Shown here: positions 1 to 7,900 of the stretch, one piece after another | Layout of the letters: each line of letters opens with the position of its first letter | How positions within the stretch are numbered: the first letter of the stretch is position 1 | Assembly: GCA_003162425.1 (NCBI GenBank) | Contig: PMOK01000206.1 | Location: 1-33,348 of the forward strand | DNA length: 33,348 nt | Reading direction: 5' to 3' | Origin: Bryobacterales bacterium | GTDB lineage: Bacteria > Acidobacteriota > Terriglobia > Bryobacterales > Bryobacteraceae | Notes under the pieces: generated by a model | The model's database searches: none | Seen by the model: only the letters and a program-made list of their open reading frames with translations | Told to the model about the DNA's origin: nothing | Made by a program: the position numbers and the translations under genes

Positions 1-126
1 TTCACCGAGGCAATCACACGCGACGTCAGCAGACTGTCCGACTGTTTACCCTAATTAAAACCCAGACCTCATCACAATGCGGTTGCCCGCGATGGACGGC
101 TTCTTACGATCTTCAGGGGTCGCGGC

Positions 127-1335
127 CTAACCGCTGGCGTCTCTAATCCCGAGTAAGCGCGCGGCGTTCTGGTAGTACACCTTATGCAAAATCGGCTGGG
201 GCAACTGGATTCCGTAAATGCGCCATCTCCCCTGGGGCGGCACGCGCGCAGGCGCGTAGTCGAAGTATTCGTCGTCCGTTTCAAGGAACCGGAAATAGAT
301 CTCGTACAACTTCTCGTTGAAGACCTGCTGAGGAAATTCGTCTCCGTGCGGCACCGCATCGGTTCCAAAAAGAATTCGATCTTGGTACCGTTCGAAGAAC
401 TTGCGCGCGGCGCGGGGCTGGCGGCCCAACTCACCGATGCGCGCCCCAATCTCCACGCTCATGTTCGGAAACCGGTCCAGATTCCCGGAGACGTTCTCCA
501 GATCCTCAGCGAAATTGCCGACGTGCAGCACCAGGAACTGGGTTTTCGGATGCCGAGCGATAACTCTGTTCCGGGCCTCCAGGATTTCAGCGTTGCTGGG
601 AAAATCCTTGCCGTAGAAGGACCAGTCGGGATGGTTGTTCAATTCCTCATAGCGCTCGTTGAACCGATCGGTAGGCGTGAAGAAGGCCACGGGATCCGAA
701 ACGTGAATTGCCACTGGCATATTCAGCCGTCCGCAAGCGTCCCACATGGGATCGAAGCGAGGATCATCCACCGTCACTAGTTTTCCCGACGTGATGTTCT
801 CTCTGAGATACAGGCCCAAAGTTTTCAGAATCTTTAAACCCTTAGCTCCGGCCCGATGTGCTTCCTCGATTGCGCCGGCCTGGAAATTCGGATAGTCCGG
901 CTCCTTAAAGCGGCTGTACCAAGGCTCGGTGAAAGTAAAGAAGCGGCCCGGAAAAGCTTTGTCGTAGCGGGCAATGGCGTCCTTCAGCCCGTTGCCATAG
1001 CCGCCGGTGAGGTTCACCATGGCGGCGAGATTTTTCCGGTCCATCACCTGGAGCAGTTCTTGCGGAGTACCCAGATAATTGCGTTCATCGGACATCTGGA
1101 CGCCGTTCGTGGCTACCTTTGAGAACGAAAGATGGGTGTGAACGTCGATTACTGGAAATCGGGAACGCTCCACTCGCGTTTCCTTCACGCGCAGCATACT
1201 CTTCGGCTCGTATTCGGAAATGTCCAGCGGTTTGCGCGTGGCCTGCTGGGCCGCGGCGGAACCGGACGACAAATTCGCGGCTGCAAAACCCAAGCCGGCT
1301 GACGACAGGAACTTTCGGCGCCGTATTCCGCTCAT
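127..1335 (-). CDS. Tat-exported amidohydrolase (amidohydrolase_2-like TIM barrel)
   Basis: A 402-aa metal-dependent hydrolase of the amidohydrolase_2 type; substrate unknown. An N-terminal Tat signal is visible: RRRKF at residues 5-9, a hydrophobic stretch, then an Ala-rich cleavage region near residue 30. The barrel opens with VIDVHTHL, giving metal ligands H66 and H68. Further conserved pieces are LHVGNF and FGTDAVP, whose Asp is the usual last metal ligand. The ATG overlaps the pfkB stop as ATGA, so it is probably the last gene of the agaS-pfkB operon. It is odd that an exported hydrolase is translationally coupled to two cytosolic sugar-phosphate enzymes. It does not look like NagA (GlcNAc-6-P deacetylase), which would be cytosolic and has different motifs. 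The family call is firm; the reaction is not known. Confidence 0.85.
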   Translation of the reverse strand: MSGIRRRKFLSSAGLGFAAANLSSGSAAAQQATRKPLDISEYEPKSMLRVKETRVERSRFPVIDVHTHLSFSKVATNGVQMSDERNYLGTPQELLQVMDRKNLAAMVNLTGGYGNGLKDAIARYDKAFPGRFFTFTEPWYSRFKEPDYPNFQAGAIEEAHRAGAKGLKILKTLGLYLRENITSGKLVTVDDPRFDPMWDACGRLNMPVAIHVSDPVAFFTPTDRFNERYEELNNHPDWSFYGKDFPSNAEILEARNRVIARHPKTQFLVLHVGNFAEDLENVSGNLDRFPNMSVEIGARIGELGRQPRAARKFFERYQDRILFGTDAVPHGDEFPQQVFNEKLYEIYFRFLETDDEYFDYAPARVPPQGRWRIYGIQLPQPILHKVYYQNAARLLGIRDASG

Positions 1336-2300
1336 ATCCGTTCTCCGATCGGTTGGGCCCTCCGCGCAGCGGAGCCAGCCAGAAAATGTTCGGCCAAGAA
1401 GCTACGGGCCTCCTGCTCGGTGGGTTGCGCACTTGTTCCTCCCGATGAGAGTGTCGATAGTGCGCCGCACGCAGCGGCAAACGTCATGGCATCGCGAAGA
1501 GGCGCGCCACGGAGCCAAGCGTGCAAGAACCCCGCGTTGAAGGAATCGCCCGCACCAGTAGTATCGACGGGTTTCACCAGGAATGCGGGGATTGTCACGC
1601 TATTTCCAGCATCCAGTGTCATGCAACCATCGGTGCCCAGCTTGACCACCGTGATAGTCCGGCCGTTCGCAACGCTTCGCAATGCTTCTTCGTGATCCCG
1701 CAAACCCGTCACCCCTTCCAGCTCGACTTCGTTCGGGAAAAAAACGTCTACTTCAGTCAGCGCTTCCAGCAAGTCGCGCCCCCATTTCTCATCCGGATCG
1801 TAGCCCGGATCAAGCGACGTTGTCAGTCCGCACTCGCTGGCTAAACCAAGGAGCTGCTTGATGCCCGGCCTAAGCCCCTGCTGGATGAAAAACGAAGAGA
1901 TGTGCAAGTGCTGGAACCCGCGAAAGCTCTCACGTTCGAAATCCGAGGCCTGCAGCGCGGTACTCGCTCCCGGATAAGTGACCAGCGCGCGATCCGTAGG
2001 AGATGTTATGGATACCGTGATTCCAGTCTTGAGCGCGGGATCCACTATGACCCTGGAAATGTCCACGCCGCACGATGCGAGTTTACTCTTGCACAGCTCA
2101 CCCCAGGTATCCGATCCCACCTTGCCGGCGAAAGTAACCGCATTCCCGAGCTTCGCCAGACCGCACGCGCATATCGCGGAGGCGCTGCCCATGGTGAGGG
2201 TGACGTCGTCCACCAGCACCTCGCGTCCCAGTGCCGGAAAACTGCGATAGTTTTGCAGAATCAAGTCGAGATTCAGCTCACCGGCAATCAGGATGTTCAA
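1332..2300 (-). CDS. PfkB-family (ribokinase-type) sugar kinase
   Basis: A 322-aa cytosolic carbohydrate kinase of the PfkB/ribokinase family. The start chosen is TTG at 2300, which gives the usual N-terminus (NILIAGELNLDL) and overlaps the upstream agaS stop as TTGA. A longer reading to 2399 would only add low-complexity sequence. Visible marks are the N-terminal GG-type region (GSASAICACGLAKLG), and the C-terminal DTTGAGDSFNAGF signature, with catalytic base D252 in the GAGD anion hole. Beside agaS the likely substrate is a ketose- or tagatose-phosphate, or a free sugar released by neighbouring glycosidases, but sequence alone does not fix it. A second, unrelated phosphofructokinase-fold kinase lies in the divergent operon. 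Confidence 0.85.
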   Translation of the reverse strand: MNILIAGELNLDLILQNYRSFPALGREVLVDDVTLTMGSASAICACGLAKLGNAVTFAGKVGSDTWGELCKSKLASCGVDISRVIVDPALKTGITVSITSPTDRALVTYPGASTALQASDFERESFRGFQHLHISSFFIQQGLRPGIKQLLGLASECGLTTSLDPGYDPDEKWGRDLLEALTEVDVFFPNEVELEGVTGLRDHEEALRSVANGRTITVVKLGTDGCMTLDAGNSVTIPAFLVKPVDTTGAGDSFNAGFLHAWLRGAPLRDAMTFAAACGALSTLSSGGTSAQPTEQEARSFLAEHFLAGSAARRAQPIGERI

Positions 2301-3517
2301 GGCGTCGTCTCCGTGCGATGCAAAGCGAAACCCTGAACCACCCGCTGGATCACGCCGTCGCTCGAGGGCGAATCCGGCTGGAAACCCTCTTTGCGGCACC
2401 GGAAAAACGCCAGAACCTGGCCCACGATAACGTCCAGAACCGGCCAGTCCTCATCGGACAACGAGGCGCCGCCTGCGCACTCCACCACAACATCCGCCGC
2501 ACCCGCAAGATCTTTTGGTATACGCTCGCCGAAAATCAACTTGCCCAACCCGAGTTGTTTGCGGCTCAGCTCGCGGATCAAGTCGGACTCGTAGGCCCGA
2601 ATCTGAGGATCGGAGGATAGGAAACAAACCACCAAGGTATCGGAATGAATCAGACTCATCGGACCGTGCCGCAATCCGAGGTATGTCTCGCTCATCGCGA
2701 TCACGCGGCCGGCCGTCATCTCCAGCATCTTGAGGGCTGACTCGCGCGCCGCGCCGAAGCGGGACCCGCTTCCGAGGAACAGGGCCCGCTTGAACTCTGT
2801 CGCGGCCACACGCGACAGAATCGGAAAGCTGGTTCCGAGCAGCCGCCCGGCTCTCTCACTCAAATCACGGCAGAGCGCTCGATAACGGTCCGGGAACTGC
2901 AACATACCCAGGGCACGCGCAGCGAGCACAATGTTCGTGAAACTACTGGTCATTACCAAGCTGCGGTCGTTGGTGCGCTCATCCAGGGCAACGACCTGCA
3001 CCCGCGGATCGTCCCGGTAGGTGGTAGCGAGCCGCCCTTGTTGGTTGCAGGTTATAACCAAATGCCGCATCCGCGGCGCCGTATCCAGCATCAACGAAAC
3101 TGCGCCCACGCTTTCCGGACTGTCACCGGATCGAGCCAACGAGATCATCAATCCGGGCCGTTCCGGCGGAATCGCTCTCACACCGTGGGTCAGCAATGCG
3201 CCACCTCCCACGGTTTGTGTGGCTACGCCAAGCGCGTTCTGAAGAACCAGCCGAACGCACACACCGGCATACTCGGAACTTCCCGAACCCGTAAGCGCCA
3301 GCGATCGAATCCCTTCTACGAGCGGTGACAACTCCGCCGCTTTGCCGAGCATTCGCTCGGCGGTGTCGAGCCATGTAGAAGGCTGCTGGAGAATTTCCCG
3401 CAGGGTGTGGAAGTACCCGTTACGTTCCTGCTCTTCCCGGCTCTGGCTCAGCAAATCGGCGGCGCACAAGGACGCTTCCCCTACGGCTCCTGGTCCGTTG
3501 GTCGTTGCTTCGGGCAA
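2297..3517 (-). CDS. agaS: AgaS-type SIS-domain sugar isomerase/deaminase
   Basis: A 406-aa protein with two SIS domains (roughly residues 50-200 and 215-390), of the AgaS family. In enterobacteria AgaS acts as galactosamine-6-phosphate deaminase/isomerase, producing tagatose-6-phosphate. The first SIS domain carries LTGSGSSEYAG and SLARSGDSPES; the second has FLGSGSRFGAARESALKMLEMTAG followed by SETYLGLRHGPMSLI. All of these are characteristic of the family. The start is TTG at 3517, supported by an AAAGGA ribosome-binding site six bases upstream; an ATG nearby is in another frame. It is the first gene of the minus-strand operon, divergent from the phosphofructokinase. It could also act on glucosamine-type or fructosamine-type phosphates. 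Confidence 0.82.
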   Translation of the reverse strand: MPEATTNGPGAVGEASLCAADLLSQSREEQERNGYFHTLREILQQPSTWLDTAERMLGKAAELSPLVEGIRSLALTGSGSSEYAGVCVRLVLQNALGVATQTVGGGALLTHGVRAIPPERPGLMISLARSGDSPESVGAVSLMLDTAPRMRHLVITCNQQGRLATTYRDDPRVQVVALDERTNDRSLVMTSSFTNIVLAARALGMLQFPDRYRALCRDLSERAGRLLGTSFPILSRVAATEFKRALFLGSGSRFGAARESALKMLEMTAGRVIAMSETYLGLRHGPMSLIHSDTLVVCFLSSDPQIRAYESDLIRELSRKQLGLGKLIFGERIPKDLAGAADVVVECAGGASLSDEDWPVLDVIVGQVLAFFRCRKEGFQPDSPSSDGVIQRVVQGFALHRTETTP

Positions 3518-3530
3518 TTTTCATCCTTTC

Positions 3531-3591
3531 CGAAAAAACGAAATCAAAAGATGATTCTAGCAAGAGATCGAAAGAAATGGTACGGTAGAAT
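3531..3591. promoter_or_regulatory. Divergent agaS/pfk promoters with TTTCG-type operator boxes
   Basis: The 117-bp gap between agaS and pfk carries a TAGAAT -10 box in each direction: minus strand 3559-3554 with an extended TGC in front, plus strand 3586-3591. Between them, read on the minus strand, lies TTTCTTTCGAT (box 3568-3578). A second minus-strand box, TTTCGTTTTTTCG, covers 3531-3543 in the agaS leader. DeoR-family regulators of the AgaR type bind direct TTTCR-like repeats with 5-nt period (recalled, not looked up), and a DeoR gene lies in this operon. No clear -35 box is visible for either promoter. The plus-strand start near 3598 favours the 3635 ATG for pfk. Confidence 0.5.
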
Positions 3592-3634
3592 CGCGGGACG
3601 AGAGGCAATCCACAGGCTTGAACACGGACCGGTC

Positions 3635-4849
3635 ATGAAAGTTCGAGGAAATGCGCTGGTTGCGCACGGTGGCGGGCCAACCACCGTTCTGAACTCCAGT
3701 CTGGCGGGAATCGTGGAAGAATGCCGAAGCGCTGGGATCGAGAAGCTATTTGGCGCGCTGGGCGGCGCAACCGGCATTCTGGAAGAAACATTCGCTGACT
3801 TGTTGGCCGCGGATTTGTTGGCGGAGTCCGAGTCATTTTGGGCGGAGGTAGCACTCTCGCCGGGGTCGCTTCTCGGCTCTTCCCGTGCGAAAATCGCGGA
3901 GCACGACTTCGAGACCATGCTGGACGTTCTGCGCCGGCATGACATCCGTTACATCTTCCTCAACGGAGGAAACGGGACCATGGAACTATCGCTCCGGCTT
4001 TCGCAAGCGATCGCCAACTCGTCCTATGAAGCGTTCGTGGTGGGAGTACCCAAAACCATCGACAACGATCTGGCCATCACGGACCATAGTCCCGGCTACG
4101 CGTCGGCGGCACGTTTTTTCGCTTATGCGGTGCGGGACATCGGCGCGGACAATCGTGCGCTGCCAGGCATCACGGTGGTTGAAATCCTGGGCCGTAATGC
4201 AGGTTGGCTCGCGGCCGCCACCATTCAGGCGCGGCGCCATCCCGATGACGCACCGCATCTGATATACATGCCAGAGCGGCCCCTCCCGTTCGATCAGCTA
4301 GCGGATGACGTTGAGAAATGCTACCTCCGATTGGGTCGGGCGGTAATTGCCGTTTGCGAGGGCCAACTCGACGCAAAGGGCGAGCCCTTCGGCGCGGACA
4401 CCCGCGTATCCAGCCGCGCGCCACTGGCGCTCAACCTCGCGCATGTACTTTCGCAACGGCTGTCCAAGACATTGAAAGTCAGCGCGCGCAGCGAGAAGCC
4501 CGGACTATTGGGCCGCTCTTGCTCGGCGCTGGTATCCGAGGTGGATCGCGCGGAGGCTTTCGAGTGTGGCCGCGCAGCGGTCCGCGCCGCAATAGCCGGT
4601 ATCGCCGGAAAGATGATCACGCTGGAACGCAAGCCGGGCCCCGCGTATGAGTGCACTACCGGATTAGCCGATCTCGCGGATGTGGCCGCGCAAGAGCGAT
4701 TATTTCCGCGTGCCTGGCTACCCGAGGAACCGACCGATGATATGCCGGCGTTCCGGGCTTGGCTCGAGCCCCTAACCGGGCCAATCCCCCCGCTGCCACT
4801 GCTCGGCGGCGGAATTTCGTCATCCGGCTGCCTTACACTGAAAGACTGA
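3635..4849 (+). CDS. 6-phosphofructokinase (PfkA fold; ATP or PPi donor unclear)
   Basis: A 404-aa member of the PfkA superfamily, which phosphorylates fructose-6-phosphate or a similar ketose phosphate. The chosen ATG precedes the conserved opening AHGGGPT; the open frame extends upstream to 3407, but that part overlaps agaS and the promoters. Donor-site motif is GGNGT (N113, G114), where E. coli PfkA has GGDG and most PPi enzymes have GGDD. The next motif is PKTIDND (K140, catalytic D143, D145): Lys at this place is typical of PPi-dependent enzymes, Gly of ATP enzymes. EILGRNAGWLAA also resembles PPi-type sequences. The residues are therefore mixed and the phosphate donor should be left open. 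The stop is directly followed by the deoR ATG, so the two form an operon. Confidence 0.85.
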   Translation: MKVRGNALVAHGGGPTTVLNSSLAGIVEECRSAGIEKLFGALGGATGILEETFADLLAADLLAESESFWAEVALSPGSLLGSSRAKIAEHDFETMLDVLRRHDIRYIFLNGGNGTMELSLRLSQAIANSSYEAFVVGVPKTIDNDLAITDHSPGYASAARFFAYAVRDIGADNRALPGITVVEILGRNAGWLAAATIQARRHPDDAPHLIYMPERPLPFDQLADDVEKCYLRLGRAVIAVCEGQLDAKGEPFGADTRVSSRAPLALNLAHVLSQRLSKTLKVSARSEKPGLLGRSCSALVSEVDRAEAFECGRAAVRAAIAGIAGKMITLERKPGPAYECTTGLADLADVAAQERLFPRAWLPEEPTDDMPAFRAWLEPLTGPIPPLPLLGGGISSSGCLTLKD

Positions 4850-5638
4850 ATGTCTGGTAAACGCTCCAATCTGCTGGCGGGAGAAAGACGCCGCGAAATC
4901 GTACGGCTTCTCAAGAACGATGGACGGGTTTCGGTGGGCGATCTGGTGCGCCGCTTCGGCGTTTCCGCGGTGACTTTGCGCGGCGACCTGGAACAATTGG
5001 CCGAGAAGGGCATTCTAGTGCGATCGTACGGCGGCGCCATGCTGCCGCAAGAGCCGCATCAGGATTTTCCGCTCAATATCAAGAAGACCATCTACCATGC
5101 CGAAAAAACCCGCATCGGAAGGGCCGCGGCAAAGTTGGTGCTTCCGCATCAGACTGTGATTCTGGATTCCGGTACCACCACGGTGGAGGTGGCGCGCGCG
5201 CTCAAGCGAACCAACATTGAATCTCTCACCGTGATCACTCACGCGCTGAACATCGCGGACGAATTCGTGGACGCCTCGAACATTTCAGTGATCATGATTG
5301 GCGGAGTGATGCGCCACGTGTCCGGATCGTTCGTGGGCCCGCAGGCGGAACGGTTCCTGTCGGAATTGCACGCCGATCACTTTTTCCTGGGTGTGGATGG
5401 ATTGGATCCCGAAATCGGACTCTCTACCCCGGATCTTCTGGAAGCGCTGCTCAACACGCACATGATGCGCATTTCGCACGAGGTTACGGTGGTGGCGGAT
5501 GCCAGCAAGTTCGGACGCAGGAGCCTGTCCGTGATCGGCGCTATCAACAGCGTGCGCCGGATTATAACTGACGACAGGGCGCGTCCCGAAACTCTGGAGG
5601 CTATCCGCAATAAAGGCGTAGAAGTAATCGTGGCGTAG
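4850..5638 (+). CDS. DeoR/GlpR-family transcriptional regulator
   Basis: A 262-aa DeoR-family repressor. The N-terminal winged helix-turn-helix spans about residues 10-65 (RRREIVRLLKNDGRVSVGDL, then SAVTLRGDLEQL and RSYGGAM). The effector domain follows, with the family hallmark LDSGTT (DeoRC sugar-phosphate pocket) and a later ADASKFG. In this family a phosphorylated sugar intermediate relieves repression. The recognition helix has TLRGDL where most relatives have TIRRDL. Its ATG begins on the base after the pfk stop, so it is cotranscribed with pfk. It is the obvious candidate to bind the TTTCG repeats at 3531-3578, 7847-7861 and 24012-24025; this link is inferred. Confidence 0.9.
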   Translation: MSGKRSNLLAGERRREIVRLLKNDGRVSVGDLVRRFGVSAVTLRGDLEQLAEKGILVRSYGGAMLPQEPHQDFPLNIKKTIYHAEKTRIGRAAAKLVLPHQTVILDSGTTTVEVARALKRTNIESLTVITHALNIADEFVDASNISVIMIGGVMRHVSGSFVGPQAERFLSELHADHFFLGVDGLDPEIGLSTPDLLEALLNTHMMRISHEVTVVADASKFGRRSLSVIGAINSVRRIITDDRARPETLEAIRNKGVEVIVA

Positions 5639-5649
5639 AGCTCGTCAAA

Positions 5650-5676
5650 GTGGGGCAGACGCTTTCGTCTGCCAAC
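5650..5676. repeat. GTGGGGC-edged palindrome at a convergent junction
   Basis: Between the convergent ends of deoR and the alpha/beta hydrolase lies a hairpin with stem GGCAGACG/CGTCTGCC (5654-5661 with 5666-5673) and loop CTTT, edged by GTGG on the left and AAC on the right. There is no T-run on the plus side. The reverse complement is nearly identical to the palindrome at 12381-12407. It could work as a bidirectional terminator or be a REP-like dispersed repeat. Confidence 0.75.
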
Positions 5677-5686
5677 CCCGCACTCA

Positions 5687-7822
5687 TCAAAACTGAGACA
5701 AGGCGTCCGTATCCCACGCGGCTTGCTCCCGGACTTCAATGTTGGAACCTGAGTAAACTCGTCTTGCTTCTAACGCGGGAACAGGTTGGCTGGCGCCATC
5801 CAGAATACCCGCGAGAGTGATCTTGCGAGGCTCTATGGCCGCCGCAATTTCGGGCAGGTCGGTGGATCGAAGAACATTGGGAACGAAGTTCGCGAAGGGA
5901 TGATGATACATCTCGGTTTCCACCAGACCTCGCCAACTGACCAGGTGTTCAGCTAAATAGATCCCGGCAATCTTTGGCGCAAGAAACGCCGCACAGAGCG
6001 CAGGAATGGTCAATTGTCCCCGAGCCGCCAGCAGCGGCGTTCCTCCCCACTCACCCACTGAGAGAGCTTCGATCACGGCCAAGAGATCCGTCACGCGCTG
6101 CGCTAGCAAACTCCGCCCCAGCATCAGCGATGCCCACGCATAATTCTCTTCGTTCTCGCGCGGACCCACGTAGTCAGGTGCGCCAGCGCTGTATTCCGGA
6201 CGCAGATCGCCAATGCCTCGTACATCGGGCGCGCACACCACCGTCCCTTGCGCTGCCAATCGTTGATAGAGACCACCCTCCATCCACTGCGAGTTGCGGC
6301 CTCCCGGCTCGACGACAATCAATAGGCGCCGCACGGATTGCTTCGGGATGAATATCCAGGCCGGCGCCCAAACCCGCTCGGCAGTCGGAATTTCAACCGC
6401 AAGAATGTCGCAATCGCGCGATGGCACGCGGCTCAGCTCGCGCAAACGCGGATGGCTCGGCATCGGTCCCATCCCGAGCAGACTCGGCAAATCTACAGGC
6501 CTGGATGGCGTTTTTATGCTGCGCGCTGTCTCCCGCGACCGTTGGAATGGCGTCTTGCTTCCCAGGTCGTGAGCTACGCTTCCCGATTCCGTCGCCCACA
6601 GATTGCGATCCGGTTCAGGCGCCACCGGAGGTTCCTGATCGATTCTCCGGCCGTCCTGCAGCCAGCGCGTGAGCCAGCGATAAATCTCCAGCCGCAGTAC
6701 GTAGGAGAGCCCATGCGGGAGCGGCGACTCGAACCGCGCGAGATGATCCGGCTTCTGCAGCAATCGATACGCGGCTTCCAGCCGGCCGTATTCCTTCAGG
6801 CCGTCGTCTTCGTAGTTCGGCGAATAGGTGCCGAAGAAATCTTTCGCACTGGCGAGAATCAGGAGAGGCTTGGGAGCGATCGGCCACAACAGATCCCAAC
6901 GGTCGAACCCGAGAGGTCCGGATCCGATTAAATTCTGCTCCGCATCGTCGGTGGATCCCGGAGGGTGAAAATTAGCGCATGCGAAGTTCTCGGTGTTACC
7001 CGAGGAGACTGCCGCGCAGGCCAGCCGGTCGTCCACGGCCGCCAGCATCATGGTAACGGTTGCGCCGCCCGACTGCCCCGTGGACGCCAGACGTTTTGAA
7101 TCCACCAGCGGATGCGATGCCAGAACATCCAGACTTCGCACCGCATCCCAGGTTTGCACGCCGGTCGCCGTTTCGCCGATCAACAGCATTTGCTTTCCGG
7201 CTAGCGTGTGCTCTTGGTCGGCAGAAGGTAGGCGCGACTCGCCGTCCGGCCCTGAATAATTGATGCGTTCACCCTGGCCCATCGGATCGAAGGCGAGCAC
7301 CAGAAATCCGAGTTGCACCAGCCCCTGGCAGCAGCGCTGATACGTATCCGCAGCTTTGCCGTTGCTCGCGTGACCCATGTGGAACAGAACGCCGGGAAAT
7401 GGCGCAGCGCCGGTCTTCGGGATATAGAAATTGGCTGAAATCCATTCATCCGGGCGGCTTTGGTAGACCAGCTTCTCCACGCGATATTTTTCCCGTTCGA
7501 ATCCACCCGTCGTGCGAGTATTCAAAGGCGTGCGATCGGGCATTCCGCCGGCAATTTTCCAGAAGGTCTCACGCGCCCATCGTTGGCGTTCGCGAATTGC
7601 GACGGCGCTGGTCAGTTTCCTGATCTGCGCGGTTCGCCGATCATGGGCCTGCGCCGCCAGCATTCGAATCGCATCCGGCAAACACCGCGCGTATTCGCGA
7701 TAGCCGATGATGTTTGGCTTCGCCGCGTGCTGGCCACGAACTGGTATGGCCGTCGTGCCAGCGCCGGCGGCCAGCGTCCTGAGCAAATCACGCCTGGTCA
7801 TTTCCCGTTCATTATCGCGCAT
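5687..7822 (-). CDS. Tat-exported alpha/beta hydrolase, tandem domains (acetylxylan-esterase-like)
   Basis: A 711-aa exported esterase-like protein. The start chosen is ATG 7822 (AGGCGG just upstream); ATG 7801 is an alternative beginning MTRRDLL. The Tat motif RRDLL is at residues 10-14. The first hydrolase domain (about 100-390) resembles acetyl-xylan esterase/dienelactone-hydrolase-like exported proteins: GVLFHMGH oxyanion region, nucleophile elbow GQSGG with S251, and H370 in PHGLS. A second alpha/beta hydrolase-like domain follows (about 455-700; LLIVVEPGGRNSQW, CAPDVRGIGD). At its elbow it reads GQLTI instead of G-x-S-x-G, so that domain is probably not catalytic. It is divergent from the TIM-barrel gene and probably helps deacylate glycans. 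Confidence 0.8.
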   Translation of the reverse strand: MRDNEREMTRRDLLRTLAAGAGTTAIPVRGQHAAKPNIIGYREYARCLPDAIRMLAAQAHDRRTAQIRKLTSAVAIRERQRWARETFWKIAGGMPDRTPLNTRTTGGFEREKYRVEKLVYQSRPDEWISANFYIPKTGAAPFPGVLFHMGHASNGKAADTYQRCCQGLVQLGFLVLAFDPMGQGERINYSGPDGESRLPSADQEHTLAGKQMLLIGETATGVQTWDAVRSLDVLASHPLVDSKRLASTGQSGGATVTMMLAAVDDRLACAAVSSGNTENFACANFHPPGSTDDAEQNLIGSGPLGFDRWDLLWPIAPKPLLILASAKDFFGTYSPNYEDDGLKEYGRLEAAYRLLQKPDHLARFESPLPHGLSYVLRLEIYRWLTRWLQDGRRIDQEPPVAPEPDRNLWATESGSVAHDLGSKTPFQRSRETARSIKTPSRPVDLPSLLGMGPMPSHPRLRELSRVPSRDCDILAVEIPTAERVWAPAWIFIPKQSVRRLLIVVEPGGRNSQWMEGGLYQRLAAQGTVVCAPDVRGIGDLRPEYSAGAPDYVGPRENEENYAWASLMLGRSLLAQRVTDLLAVIEALSVGEWGGTPLLAARGQLTIPALCAAFLAPKIAGIYLAEHLVSWRGLVETEMYHHPFANFVPNVLRSTDLPEIAAAIEPRKITLAGILDGASQPVPALEARRVYSGSNIEVREQAAWDTDALSQF

Positions 7823-7839
7823 TGCCGCCTGTCCCAAAT

Positions 7840-7868
7840 TTGACTCTTTCGTTTTCTTTCGATATGCT
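7840..7868 (+). promoter_or_regulatory. Promoter of the 7901 gene with TTTCG operator in its spacer
   Basis: TTGACT (7840-7845) and TATGCT (7863-7868) are 17 bp apart. The spacer holds TTTCG-TTTTC-TTTCG (7847-7861), three 5-nt units in tandem, the best copy of the motif in the window. A bound protein would block RNA polymerase. The same layout is seen at the TonB-receptor promoter (24006-24034). The divergent hydrolase gene starts only 18 bp to the left. Confidence 0.55.
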
Positions 7869-7900
7869 TCTGTTGTTTACTTTTCCCGGACGCGCTATCG

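Noticed and set aside
184..780. 198-aa plus-strand frame inside the amidohydrolase region
   Set aside because: Complementary to a conserved hydrolase with metal-binding motifs; no ribosome-binding site.
3407..3634. N-terminal extension of the phosphofructokinase back to 3407
   Set aside because: It would overlap the agaS coding region and both promoter boxes, and adds residues absent from the family start (AHGGGPT).
4321..5040. 239-aa antisense frame across the pfk/deoR junction
   Set aside because: Ser/Arg-rich composition typical of a shadow frame, and both plus-strand genes are firmly identified.
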